A stretch of 64,000 nt of DNA from Marvania coccoides (lineage: Eukaryota > Chlorophyta > Trebouxiophyceae > Chlorellales > Chlorellaceae). Shown piece after piece: positions 34,967 through 44,793 of this stretch; the stretch's first letter is position 1; each line of letters begins with the position of its first letter. The DNA is taken from NCBI GenBank assembly GCA_963854735.1, contig OY978101.1, positions 1,116,001-1,180,000 of the forward strand, read 5' to 3'. The translations under genes were made by a program, and so were the position numbers. The notes beneath the pieces are model-generated. The model had not been told where the DNA came from. It saw only the letters and a program-made list of their open reading frames with translations, and ran no database searches.

Positions 34967-35836
34967 GAAAATATTAAAAAATCGCCCTCAGCGGCCAAAA
35001 TGAGTTGAACTCGCAAGGCGCGATGCAAATTTAATTTTGCGCCCAAGACCGGAAAATTTTCAGCTCGCTCGGTGAGCCTCGACCATCTTCGGTGCAGTTC
35101 TGGAAATTTGAAGGCTTCCAAGTATCATTTAAGCATAGAACCAGATGATTCGCCTCGATATTTCATCAACACTTTGTTGCAATTTTTGAAACCAATTCTC
35201 ACTCAGCTTACAAAACAGGCTTTAAGCCCCCCCAAGGAAGATTTTTAAATTTGCATTGATGTCGAAGGGGTACTGCTGGCGCCCTTAGCTTCCGCCATTA
35301 AGCTTCAGTTCAAGGGTGCTGCATCGATCTGTCGGCGATTGCAGGTGAATCACTCTCAACTGGCTCCTCGCCAGCAGGAGAGGGGTGCACTGCTAACTGC
35401 GATCTCTTTATTATATTCGCAGCTTCTTCTTTCTTTAGTATCAAAATCAAAAAAATAGGCAGGAAAATTAACATTGAAATAATTTTCCAAATCCATCGGT
35501 GGGGTGGCAAGAAAAAAGCACCGCGATCGTCGCTTCTACAGTTGCCACTGCATGATAACTTGATTACTGATATAATTGAACGGTAAATGGCGCGAAACTA
35601 GGGTGCAATGACCGGAGAGAGCGCGAGCTCTGTTGAGATTCCATCAACATATTTTATCCATCAGTTGGTCGTTCAGGCCATTCTGCGCAAACACAGTCGT
35701 CAGGCGATATAAACTCGCCATTTCAGAATATAACTAGATCATTTCCCTCTAAATAATCCGTTGATTCTTTGCTGGGGGCCCCAATTATTTCAAAGATACT
35801 CACAAATTCTCAAGAGCATTTTATAGCGACAGAAAG
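34967..35836. promoter_or_regulatory. Divergent intergenic region
   Basis: It separates the minus-strand ATPase from the plus-strand 5'-nucleotidase, so it should hold both promoters. A short hydrophobic frame on the minus strand (35310-35471, beginning MLIFLPIFLILIL) could encode a 54-aa one-helix membrane protein, but nothing else supports it. Confidence 0.35.
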
Positions 35837-37871
35837 ATGTTCGCCATCATTCTGCTGGCGCTGCTGCTGCTGGCTTCCTCGGCGACTGCCGATAAGCATA
35901 AATTCAAGGTTCAGCACCGCCGCAAGCCCCCTGTGCCGCTGCGTGTCCTTCACCTCAACGACAACCACGCACGGTTTGAGTCGGTTGACACGGCCTTCAA
36001 CACCTGCAAGTCCCCCGAGACCTGCTTCGGTGGCTTTGCCAAGGTTGCGACTGCGGTGAAGCAGAAGCGGGCGGGCTTCAAGGGAGATACCCTGGCCATT
36101 CACGCTGGCGATCAAATTTCTGGCACCATCTGGGACTTTTACTACACCCGTCAGAACAACCAGGTGGCCCCCAAGTTCCTGAATAAGCTCAAGCTGGACG
36201 TGTTTGTGCCTGTGAGTTTCCAAAAAAAAAAAACGGTTGTTAATTTCCAAACTGCCGCCGCATGGTCGCCCAAGGGTACTCCCCCGAGGACAGATCTTTT
36301 TCAGTTTCTCACCTCGGAGGAATTTTCGCCCTTTAGACGACGAATCTGTTTTAGTTTTTAGTTCTTTTTCCTGAATAAAAAGCTTTTAGCTTTAATTAAC
36401 TCACGGGCCTCTTTTCTCCGCAGGGCAATCACGAGTTTGATTTTGGTCCCACCATCCTCGCCTCCTTCATCAACGAGCTGTCCGCCCCAGTCGTTAGCTG
36501 CAACGTCGACGTCTCCAAGGAGCCCGCCCTGAAGGGTCTGATCAAGCGCTTCATCGTCAAGAGGCTGCCCAAGTCTGGCCTCAAGGTTGGCATTATTGGA
36601 TTCACTCCCGCCGACACAGGACTTATCAGCAGCGGCGGCCCCAGCATCACGTTCGTGGACCCCTCTAGCGTTGCCGCCAAGTGCATTCGGGATGCCAAGA
36701 AGGCCGGCGCTGAAATGATCCTGGCCGTGGCGCACGTGGGCCTGACAGTTGACCGCGAGCTGGCGGAGACTTTCAGCCAATTTGACGCCATCATTGGGGG
36801 CCACTCCCACAGCTTCCTGTACACCGGCGCCGTGCCAGCGCTGCTGAAGACCCCCGTTACCAACGAGACCGCGCTGGTGGAGGGAGACTACCCTATGATT
36901 GTGAAAAGCGGAAAGAAAGAAATCCCTATCGCCACCGCGTACTGGGGCTCGCGTTACCTGGGCGTGCTCGACCTGGACTTCACCGAGGGCAAGGGCGTAA
37001 AAACCCGTCCCTCCTCCGCGCCTTTCCTCCTTGGCGACCTCAACTCCACCAACCCCGTGGAAGACGACCCTGAAGTGAAGGCTGAGATTGACCTGCTGAA
37101 GGTGCCGCTGGACGCGCTGACCACTGCCGTCATTGGCTCGTCGTCAGTGCCCCTCAACGGTGCCCGCCCCGACATTCGCCAGCAGGAGACCAACCTGGCA
37201 AATCTGATCACCGATGCCGTGCTGTGGTACATCACGAACAGCACCAACATTATTTCTGGCTCCCCTGACCTTCCCTATATGGCGGTGTTCAATGGAGGAG
37301 GCATTCGCGCCTCCATTGCGGCAGGGCCCATCACACGCGGAAACGTCATTACCGTGCTCCCCTTCGGTTAGTTTCAGATCAATTGAGGAGCACCAGATCG
37401 ATTTTCCTTTTTTTAATCAATCAAATGAGGACCATCTTTCAAATTTCTTCTTTAGGGAACCTGCTGGTTGTAAAGCGCATGAGCGCGGCCACGCTGAAGA
37501 GCGCCCTCAACGGCGCCCTGGGCAGCTGGAACGCCGTGGGCGGCAGCTTCCCGCACGTGGGCCGCGCCAAATACTCGTTCAACCCCACCAATACCCCCGG
37601 CAGCATCCTCAAGCGCGCTGTGCTCAACTCTGCGGGAGCAGAGGTGGACATCGACAGCGTGACTGGTGACGTGCTGGTGCTGACCAACGACTTCCTGGCT
37701 AAAGGCGGCGACGGCTACCCCTTCAATGCCGAGCCTTTGGTGCTCGACACTTCGATTTCTGTGGACCAAATCGTCATCGAGTACATCACCGCCTTCTCCC
37801 CCGTGGCTCCCGCTCTTGATGGGCGCATTGCCAACTGCAACGTTGATCCCGCTGCTGCTCTGTGCGCGTAA
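35837..37871 (+). CDS. Secreted 5'-nucleotidase (metallophosphoesterase family), paralog 2
   Basis: Three exons (35837-36211, 36424-37366, 37456-37871) close to 577 aa. The signal peptide is MFAIILLALLLLASSATA. The catalytic domain shows LHLNDNHARFE, TLAIHAGDQISGT, GNHEFDFG across a junction, GGHSHSFLYTGA (fully canonical here), and the C-terminal domain FNGGGIRASI. It should release phosphate and nucleosides from extracellular nucleotides. It is clearly paralogous to the gene at 8.9-11.3 kb. Both introns sit at positions shared with that gene (VFVP|GNHEF and PFG|N), and two introns of the other copy are absent. Codon choice is more strongly GC-biased than in paralog 1, suggesting higher expression. 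Confidence 0.92.
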
Positions 37872-38306
37872 GTGGAGGGGAGGAGCAGGCTGGAAAGCCT
37901 GCGCTGTCTTTTCCATGCACTGATTTGGCTCTCCGTCGCTTTAAACAGGATGAGAAACTAGCGCTGTTGTCAGTTATACATCCATCATCCACCTTTCGAA
38001 TTTAAAGTATTAAGAAAATGTTAAGCTTTGCTCTTAACTCTCATTTTTTGGCTGCCCGCTCTGCTCGACAGCAGTTCATTTATTACTTATTCTGGTTCAC
38101 AAAAAGAAATCGTTTATACTGAATTATAACGAAATTCATTTGAACTCGTACTTCTGGTTCTTGTCCATGCTTATAATTAAGAATTTTACTAATATTGTTT
38201 TCACAACGTAGGAACAACGCACTTTTTTTTGTACAGCTAGCAATCATTGCAGACGTATTTTGGTATATTTTTGTAACGTTTTGCTTTATAAAGCGAGGGT
38301 TTGTTT
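37872..38306. other. Intergenic; no gene seen
   Basis: 3' flank of 5'-nucleotidase paralog 2, AT-rich, reaching the ankyrin remnant. Confidence 0.4.
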
Positions 38307-38659
38307 TTAGCTCAGCAATTTGATTAACAGATTGACGGTTTCGAAATGGCCGGCCTGCGGTGTGAGGATCAGAGCGGGATTTCGTCCCACTGACCCCGGG
38401 CACTGTACCAGCGCCAACAGATCCAAGCAGGCATCAGAGTATCGCAAACATACCCCTCTGCTGTAGCAAAAGAGGGCAGTAAAGCTTTTAAATTTGCCGT
38501 AGCGGGGACCAATAGCCCCTGAATAGTGAGGGAGCTCTCGTCGGTAATCTAAGCATTGATGTCAAACGCCCCAGTTGTGAGAAGGTCTTCGAGCTGCGCC
38601 AAGTCCCCGTCCCTGGCAGCGATTTGCAGAGCGTTGACGGCGGGAATTTTTTCAGACAT
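38307..38659 (-). pseudogene. Ankyrin-repeat gene remnant
   Basis: Two ankyrin-like pieces lie on the minus strand. The first (38659-38549) starts MSEKIPAVNALQIAARDGDL and continues LEDLLTTGAFDINA before a stop, matching the helix-turn-helix of an ankyrin unit. The second (38390-38307) reads NPALILTPQAGHFETVNLLI and then stops, matching a following unit with the usual HxxA position degraded. I could not find a donor that would join them: the sequence after DINA is TAGATTACC. This looks like a decayed two-repeat gene; a non-canonical splice is the alternative. Confidence 0.5.
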
Positions 38660-39079
38660 CCCGCCCTAACAAAATGCAGCCGTCAAAGTACAGATTATCT
38701 AGGGAAAAGAAATAGTATGCGATGAAGAAACAGCTTATTAAGCTGCGGAAAAAATATAACGGATCACAAAAACAAAAGAGGAAAAAAACTATTGTGGCCC
38801 CCCAAACCGTAACAAAACAAACGTGGCTTGGTGATAACTATTTACCAAAATGCTCCAAAATTAAAATGAACATCCGGAGGCTCCGCCCTTCAAGTCAAGT
38901 TTTTCCTCGACCAATAATATTAATATTTTTTTGTGCTGTTATGATTCTTTGTATAAATAAACAGTGGCTTGCTCTTCAGGCATACAATCAAAACGAGATT
39001 GCAATCAATGGCGAGTGAAAAACCGTAGCTTTTGGAAAATAAATTAATCAAGTCGATCGAGTTCCTGCATCATCTGATC
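38660..39079. other. AT-rich intergenic; no gene seen
   Basis: Spacer and promoter of the phytyltransferase gene. One open frame of about 98 codons here is Lys/Asn-rich, as expected by chance in AT-rich DNA. Confidence 0.4.
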
Positions 39080-40502
39080 ATGGATTCAACGTGAGTCTAT
39101 CATGCTCATCACATATAATCAGATACGTGCAGTGCATCATTACCGCCTATCGTTTTTGTTTGCAGAATGATCACCTTCCTCGGTCGAGGACCCTCGTCCG
39201 CGCTGCCTTTCGCGTCCAAAGGCCCCTCTTCTTTGCCAGAATTCCGCAGAGTATTCGCATCAACCTCCCTCCGCTGCCAAACCCCGTCCGTCGCCACCTT
39301 CAGCTGCCACCGCCCCCAACACAGGTTTTTGTCTCAACAGGCTTCCTCAGCCTCCACCCTGCGCGCAAGAAGACCCCATAGGCCCACCAGGCCCTTAGCA
39401 ACCTTGGCTGGATTGCAATCAGACGACCTGCCGCTCGATGCAAGCCCCGACACAGCTGCGGCAGCGGGAGATTTTTTCGTGTCGCTCTACCGCTTCAGCC
39501 GCCCTCACACCATGCTGGGGACCTTTATTTCAGTGGTGTCGGTGTCCATGCTGGCGGTGGGGTCCCAGGCAATGACGACAGCGGCCGCAGCAGCGCTGGC
39601 GCAGGCGCTGTCGTCTGCGCTCCTAATGAACATTTGCATAGTCGGAATCAACCAGGTAAGAGGAGCAACGCTTTCTATAGATAAATAAAATCGACATTTT
39701 CTACTCAAAAACCGTTAAAAATTGACTTTCACCACCCCTCGTCACAGTTTGCATCAGTTTCCTCACCATAACACATACAATTCTTCTGCAGATATACGAC
39801 GTCGAGATCGATAAAATCAATAAACCCTACCTCCCGCTGGCCTCTGAGGAGCTCACTATGGCCACCGCCACCTCCATCGTGTGGACCACCGGCCTGGTGT
39901 CCCTGGCCATCGGCATCTCCTCCTCCTCCGCCCCTTTGCTAGCCACACTGGGCGGCAGCCTGCTGTTGGGCATCGCCTACTCCACAGAACTGCCCTTTCT
40001 GCGGTGGAAACGCTACCCCTTGGTAGCAGCAGGCTGCATTTTGGCGGTACGAGCGGTGCTGGTGCAGCTTGGCTTTTTCTTTCACATGCAGCGCGCCCTG
40101 GGCGGCACGGGGCTGCAGGTCACCCGCCCCGTGGCGTTTGCCACCGCCTTCATGCTGGTGTTTGCCATCGTCATCGCGCTGTTTAAAGATATTCCAGATT
40201 TGACGGGGGACAAGCGGGCTGGGCTGAAGACGCTGACAGTGCGGCTAGGGCAGAAGCGGGTGTTCTGGGCATGCATTGTGTTGCTAGAGGTGGCGTATGT
40301 GGGCGCCGTGGGGGTGTCGCTGTCCTCCGAGGTTGCGTGGAAGAGGGCCGCCAGCGCTGCCGCCCACGCGATTGCAGGGGCGCTGGTGTGGTGGCGAGCC
40401 ACGAAAACCGACCTGGACGACTCCAAGAGCATTTACGCGTGCTATATGGACGTATGGAAGTTTTTCTATGCGGAGTATTTGCTGTTGCCGCTGTTGAGCT
40501 GA
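39080..40502 (+). CDS. VTE2: Homogentisate phytyltransferase, plastid (tocopherol synthesis)
   Basis: Three exons (39080-39090, 39166-39655, 39792-40502) close to 403 aa; the first exon is only 11 nt (MDS plus part of T), and starting at the next ATG (39167) would give 399 aa. It joins homogentisate to phytyl diphosphate, the committing step of tocopherol synthesis in the plastid envelope. The first ~90 residues are a Ser/Arg/Pro-rich transit peptide. YRFSRPHTMLGT, the first prenyl-diphosphate motif NQIYDVEIDKINKPYLPLA and the second FKDIPDLTGDKRAGLKTLTV are closer to phytyl- than solanesyl-transferase. Eight or nine membrane helices follow the UbiA pattern. The NQ/IYD motif is split exactly by intron 2. 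Confidence 0.88.
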
Positions 40503-40885
40503 ATAAAATTGAGAAAATATTAGCACTGTATCGTATTCATGAGTATTACCACTGATGTTCTGACTCCATTTTTTACTATTGATTTGAGCGCATGCATCTA
40601 TTTTGAAGTCCTGAGACTTTCGTTTTTCTACTTTGAGTTGTAACATTGATGCACTCACTGATCATGCAGTGGCCTTGCTTCGGGACAGAAGTGCTCTGGG
40701 AAAAAGGCTGTCATTTGATAAATATGCACAGTTAAAGAGCTGTTGGCTACAATTACATTATGATTTAAAATAATAAAATAAAATAACATTATTCTTCACG
40801 TTCAAACACAAACAAATCTCCACCTCGCTTCCACCATCAAGCGCTCCAACCACTCCTTACTACACATAAATGAAATATCCACCCA
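40503..40885. other. Convergent intergenic region
   Basis: It lies between two convergent 3' ends. AATAAA signals are seen on the plus strand right after the stop at 40502. Confidence 0.4.
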
Positions 40886-42050
40886 TTACACCCCCCGAAT
40901 GATGTCAAACAGCGTGGAGGCAGCAAACACCAGGAACAGCGAGCCACCCACGTACTGTACCGTCTTTTCCGACATGTACTTTCCTAAAAATGACCCCCCC
41001 AGCACCGCAATCACGGTGGCAGCGCCGTGCCCCGCCACCGCGCCTGCCACCACGCCCACGGGGTCAGAAGCCGCCGCCAGAGCGATGGTCGCCAAGAACG
41101 ACTTGTCGCCCCACTCCGCCGCAAAAACCAGGGCAAATGTGGAGGCAATCATGCCTAGTGCCGCTCCGCTGGTCATCCCTTCCACCACCTCTAGCGCTTC
41201 GTCCCTCTCCCCCGCGGCGTCCTCGTCTGCAGTGGCGGCATTGCGCAGCGTCTGCACTCCGAAAAAAATAAGCAGGGCCACGGCCAGGGCGTCATCTAGA
41301 GGTACCCCTATGCTGGGCACGAGCTCGTCCAGCACGTGGAGCACGCGTCCCAGCCCCACCGAGATCACGGTCATGACCGCCAGCGCGCCAAAGGTGCCGG
41401 CAAAGACTATCGACTTGGGCTGCTGCAGGGCGAGGAGCACCGCAATAAAGAAGGTTTTGTCGCCGATTTCGGAGAAGAAGATGAGGAGGAAGGCGGAGAC
41501 GAATCCCTCGCGCAGCGGGCTGTCGCCCACGAGCCCCGGAAAGAAAGCGGCGGTGTTTTGAATTTCGCCCGCCAGCTGGTTGGCGTGGGCGGCCAGGCAG
41601 GGGGTGAACGCTGCTGCCAGCGCCAGGGCGCCAGCCGTGCCGTAGCGCAAGAGGTCAAAATCGAACGATCTTGTCGAACCTTCAAGCTGCTGCTGCTGCT
41701 GCTGCTGCTGCTGCCGTTGCAAGTTCATATATTTGAATGGGGACGTTGGAATTTAATAGGTGATCTTTCAGGTGATGAATTGGGTGGGATTAAAAATGGG
41801 TGGTAGGCGTTTTGAGTGGGTTGGTGCGTACCGAAAGGGGGCTGCCTTGGGGTTCGAAGAGGGTGAGCTGCATCTGTTTGGTGGGAACTTGGACGGGCGG
41901 GGGAGAGCACCGCTGCTGCTGCTGCTGGGAGACGCACATTGGCGGTGGATGGCTGCTTAATCCGGCGTGTGGTCGAAATGGAACCGCACGGAACGTGCAT
42001 TGCAGCTTTGAGCTTGAGGCGAGCGAACTTGAATTGATTAGGCTGGGCAT
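40886..42050 (-). CDS. GDT1/PAM71-type plastid cation transporter (UPF0016)
   Basis: The membrane part (41710-40886) carries the two family motifs, FFSEIGDKTFFIAVLLAL and FAAEWGDKSFLATIALA, each followed by three membrane helices. Plant members PAM71 and CMT1 move manganese (and calcium) across thylakoid and envelope membranes to supply photosystem II. A frame starting at ATG 42050 gives a typical chloroplast transit peptide (SLINSSSLASSSKLQCTF...) and ends at a GT donor at 41831; it joins in frame to the acceptor at 41711, giving about 347 aa. A translation starting at ATG 41728 would lack that leader. The acceptor AG lies inside a CAG run, so alternative NAGNAG-type splicing could vary the Gln count. 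Confidence 0.82.
41686..41713. repeat. (CTG/CAG)9 run at a splice acceptor
   Basis: Nine CAG units on the minus strand, encoding Gln at the junction of exon 2 of the GDT1-type gene. Each CAG is itself a possible acceptor. Confidence 0.9.
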
Positions 42051-42296
42051 TATGGACCAGCGACTACGTGTTCCGCGCCCTGCCCACTAATCCGACAGTT
42101 TCTGATGACTGCTGTGCGATTAAAAAAAAGTGTAAAATGCAAAATAAAATGAGATAAAAATTGGTGAAAGCCTTTCCACCAATCGTCTCGTTCTCCCGCA
42201 AAACTAGCCTGTTTCGGCTGTCTTGTGAAGCCGTTGCAAAGCGATTCTAATTCTAAATCAAACATATTCAACCGCTGTTCCTCCACACTCGGCAGA

Positions 42297-43308
42297 ATGG
42301 CTTCTCTTATCACTCGCACAGCCGTCAGGCCAGCTGTGAGTTGCTGCCTGCTCTAGAGCCGAATTTTATTTTATTTTTTCACTAATAGAGCCTTACCAAT
42401 ATAACAAACTCAAATGTACTTAAAATCGTCCCTCTTTTTTGCAGATTGCTGGACATATGGCCCGCACCCCGCAGCTCAGCGCCCGCACGGCCGTGTACGC
42501 CCTGAATTTCCAAAAGAAGTTCATCGTCAGAGCAGCTGCCGCCGAGGTAGGCCGGATTTGGGCTGAACAGACAACCCTCCACTTTTTCCCCGTGTGCCGC
42601 TGCTATGGTTTTTGGCCCTTCAATTTCAACTCCTATATCACCTCACATCATGCCGAACACCTGTCTTTCTATTCCCTTGTATGTTCAATCAGGCCGAAGC
42701 CGTGGAGACTGAGGATGTCGAGGAAGCTGCTATTGCAGCTCCCTCTGCGCAAGAAGCCCGCCTGGCCGCACTGGAGGCCGCTGAGCACGCCGTGGCCGAG
42801 GATCCTGAGTTCTCGCTCAACTTCTTGTGGCTGGAGAAAAACATCGCAGTGGCTGTGGATCAGGTAAAAATGTTTTAGAAAGAAATTTGCTATGTATATA
42901 TTTTTGTGAGGTTGGCTGTTTTCCTCTTTGTTTCCTAATCAATTTAGATTTCTATATCCGTCTTCAGCTTGCTTGGCTGCTAATATGATGTATTGGTGAA
43001 AATAATGCCCCGGCTGAATGATTGAATTTCGAGAGAAAATTCCAACACTTTTATTTCCATATTGACACAACTTGCAGGTTTTTAAGTCTGGCCGCCGCGC
43101 GCCCGTGACTGAGTACTTCTTCTGGCCTCGCAAGGACGCTTGGGAGGAGCTGAAGGCGTCTCTGGAGGGCAAGACCTGGGTTGGTGAGCGCGAGAAGGTG
43201 CTGCTGCTCAACCGCTGCACTGAGGTGATCAACTACTGGCAGGACGAGAACAAGCACTCGGTGGCTGAGGTGCGCGAGAAGTTCGCCGACTGCTTCTTCC
43301 AGGGCTGA
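42297..43308 (+). CDS. PSRP3: Plastid-specific ribosomal protein PSRP-3 (Ycf65)
   Basis: Four exons (42297-42335, 42445-42546, 42693-42863, 43078-43308) close to 180 aa. It is a component of the small subunit of plastid ribosomes. The first ~45 residues are an Ala/Arg/Thr-rich transit peptide ending near FIVRAAAAE, then an acidic Ala/Glu linker, then the Ycf65 core: FSLNFLWLEKNIAVAVDQV, PVTEYFFWPRKDAWEELK and VLLLNRCTEVINYWQDE. The gene is plastid-encoded in red algae and glaucophytes and nuclear in green algae and plants, which is the main clue to the host lineage. The short upstream distance to the divergent GDT1 gene (246 bp) may mean a shared promoter. Confidence 0.93.
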
Positions 43309-43559
43309 AGAAGGAAATTTTTAGATAAATATATAGAGAGAAAAAAATAATGTTGACTTTAGAAAAAAAAATGCGAGAAATATTATAACGATTCTTTTTT
43401 TTTACTACTGTGATTTGGGGCTAAGAGTTTACACGATTGGTTGAGAGGCACAGAGTGGGGGGACAGGGTGGAATGGGAAGGGCGGGATTTTCCAAGCTGA
43501 AGGGATGTGCTGCTGTTAAGGCCCAAACGCTGAAGTAATGTAAATGCTCGTATGCGTGT

Positions 43560-44492
43560 CTAAGCGTGCTGCTTCTGCTGGCGTGCGGCCCTGAAGACGA
43601 AAAAAATGGCTCGATTATGGTGTCAATAGATGCAAATTTTAAACGCAATAGATTACAAAGGTCGGTCTTACATGATGTTCTGCAGCATTGCGTCACATTC
43701 CGCCTTGAATTTGGCCCTCTCCTCGGTCAGGCTGTTCTCTGCGGCCGCCAGTGCCTGGCGCTGGGCGGCCACTCGGCCAGAGAGCTCTGCCACGGCTGCC
43801 TGCAGCGTCGAAAAATTGCAGGGAGAGTTTAAAATTCTTTAATACACGCTTTTTCAATTTTAGAGTTACTACCCATTCTCACCTGCTTAATGCTGAGTTC
43901 CTGGCGAAAATTGGTGCAGGCAGCCTCAGCGTCGAGAACCCTGCGGTGGGTAGTTTGCAGAGCCACTTTCGACCGATCGCGAGCGTCTTGGGCAGCCTGG
44001 TATACCTGCAGATAGTTGTTAAAGCACAAAATAGAGCTCAACCAAAAAATGCAGCGCTGTGGGGGGAGCAGGTTACAGGTTACAGGTTTGCATATCGTTG
44101 TAACGGCTACTGCAGAAGGCACTCCTATAGAGACTTGCAAATCGACACGCCACCCTGCCACAGTAAGGCAGCTCCCCTTCCAAGAGAGGAAGGCAAAAAA
44201 AATGACGGAGGGATAAAAGAATAATAAATCATTACAATACCTGCTTGGCCTTTTCCTGCTCTTCGTTTAAGCTCGTCAGCTGGTTGTCTGCGAGGAATAG
44301 CGGGATATGAGGAGGTGCTCTCCCCCCCCTTTTTTGTTGAGGTGACGGGTGCTGGCAGTTGAACTCACCGAGGGCAGTCCATGAGGACACGTACTGGTTA
44401 ATCAGCACATCCAGATGCACCGTGGGAGCCTCTGGCTTCGCTGTCTGATTGGTGCTGCGTTTGCCGAAAAAGCCCGCCAAGAAGCCGCTCAT
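43560..44492 (-). CDS. Small coiled-coil protein, 150 aa, unrecognised
   Basis: Five exons (44492-44369, 44287-44241, 44005-43883, 43799-43672, 43590-43560) close in frame; the last is 31 nt. After MSGFLAGFFGKRSTNQ, the rest is a long amphipathic helix with heptad-like spacing: LTSLNEEQEKAKQVYQAAQD, LQTTHRRVLDAEAACTNF and LAAAENSLTEERAKFKAEC. It ends AARQQKQHA. It should form a rod or dimer and may belong to a vesicle, cytoskeletal or basal-body complex, but no family is recognised. A copy of the SINE-like repeat sits in intron 2. Confidence 0.7.
44071..44186 (-). mobile_element. SINE-like dispersed repeat, copy B (partial)
   Basis: About 115 bp match the tail-proximal half of copies A and C (TCGTTGTAACGGCTACTGC, TATAGAGAC, GCCACAGTAAGGCAG). 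Its terminal tandem repeat on the minus strand is about three units of CCTGTAA. The 5' half is missing, as expected for incomplete reverse transcription. It lies inside an intron of the coiled-coil gene. Confidence 0.7.
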
Positions 44493-44793
44493 TTTTCGAT
44501 CAGATGGAAGTTGCAAAGTTGTGGGACCGAAAAGGCACGCTCCACGCTGCTGCCGTAGCTTTTTACTGCCAGAATTAAAATTTAAAGGTATTTACTGTGC
44601 GTTTGAACCGCGTTTTGAGCCCCAATTAGTTTAACGTTTGCTGAGACAGCTTTCTAACTTCTCATTGTTCAGCCCAGCATCCTTCTCCTTTGCGAAATAA
44701 AGTCCAAAGATCGAATATTTATTGAAAAGTGTCCATGATAGATGACCCTCTACTCCCCTGCTTCTATTTTTTTCTCCGTAACAAGTGATCTTG
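44493..44793. promoter_or_regulatory. Divergent promoter region
   Basis: 300 bp between the coiled-coil gene (minus) and the CK1-type kinase gene (plus). No element is recognised with confidence. Confidence 0.4.
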
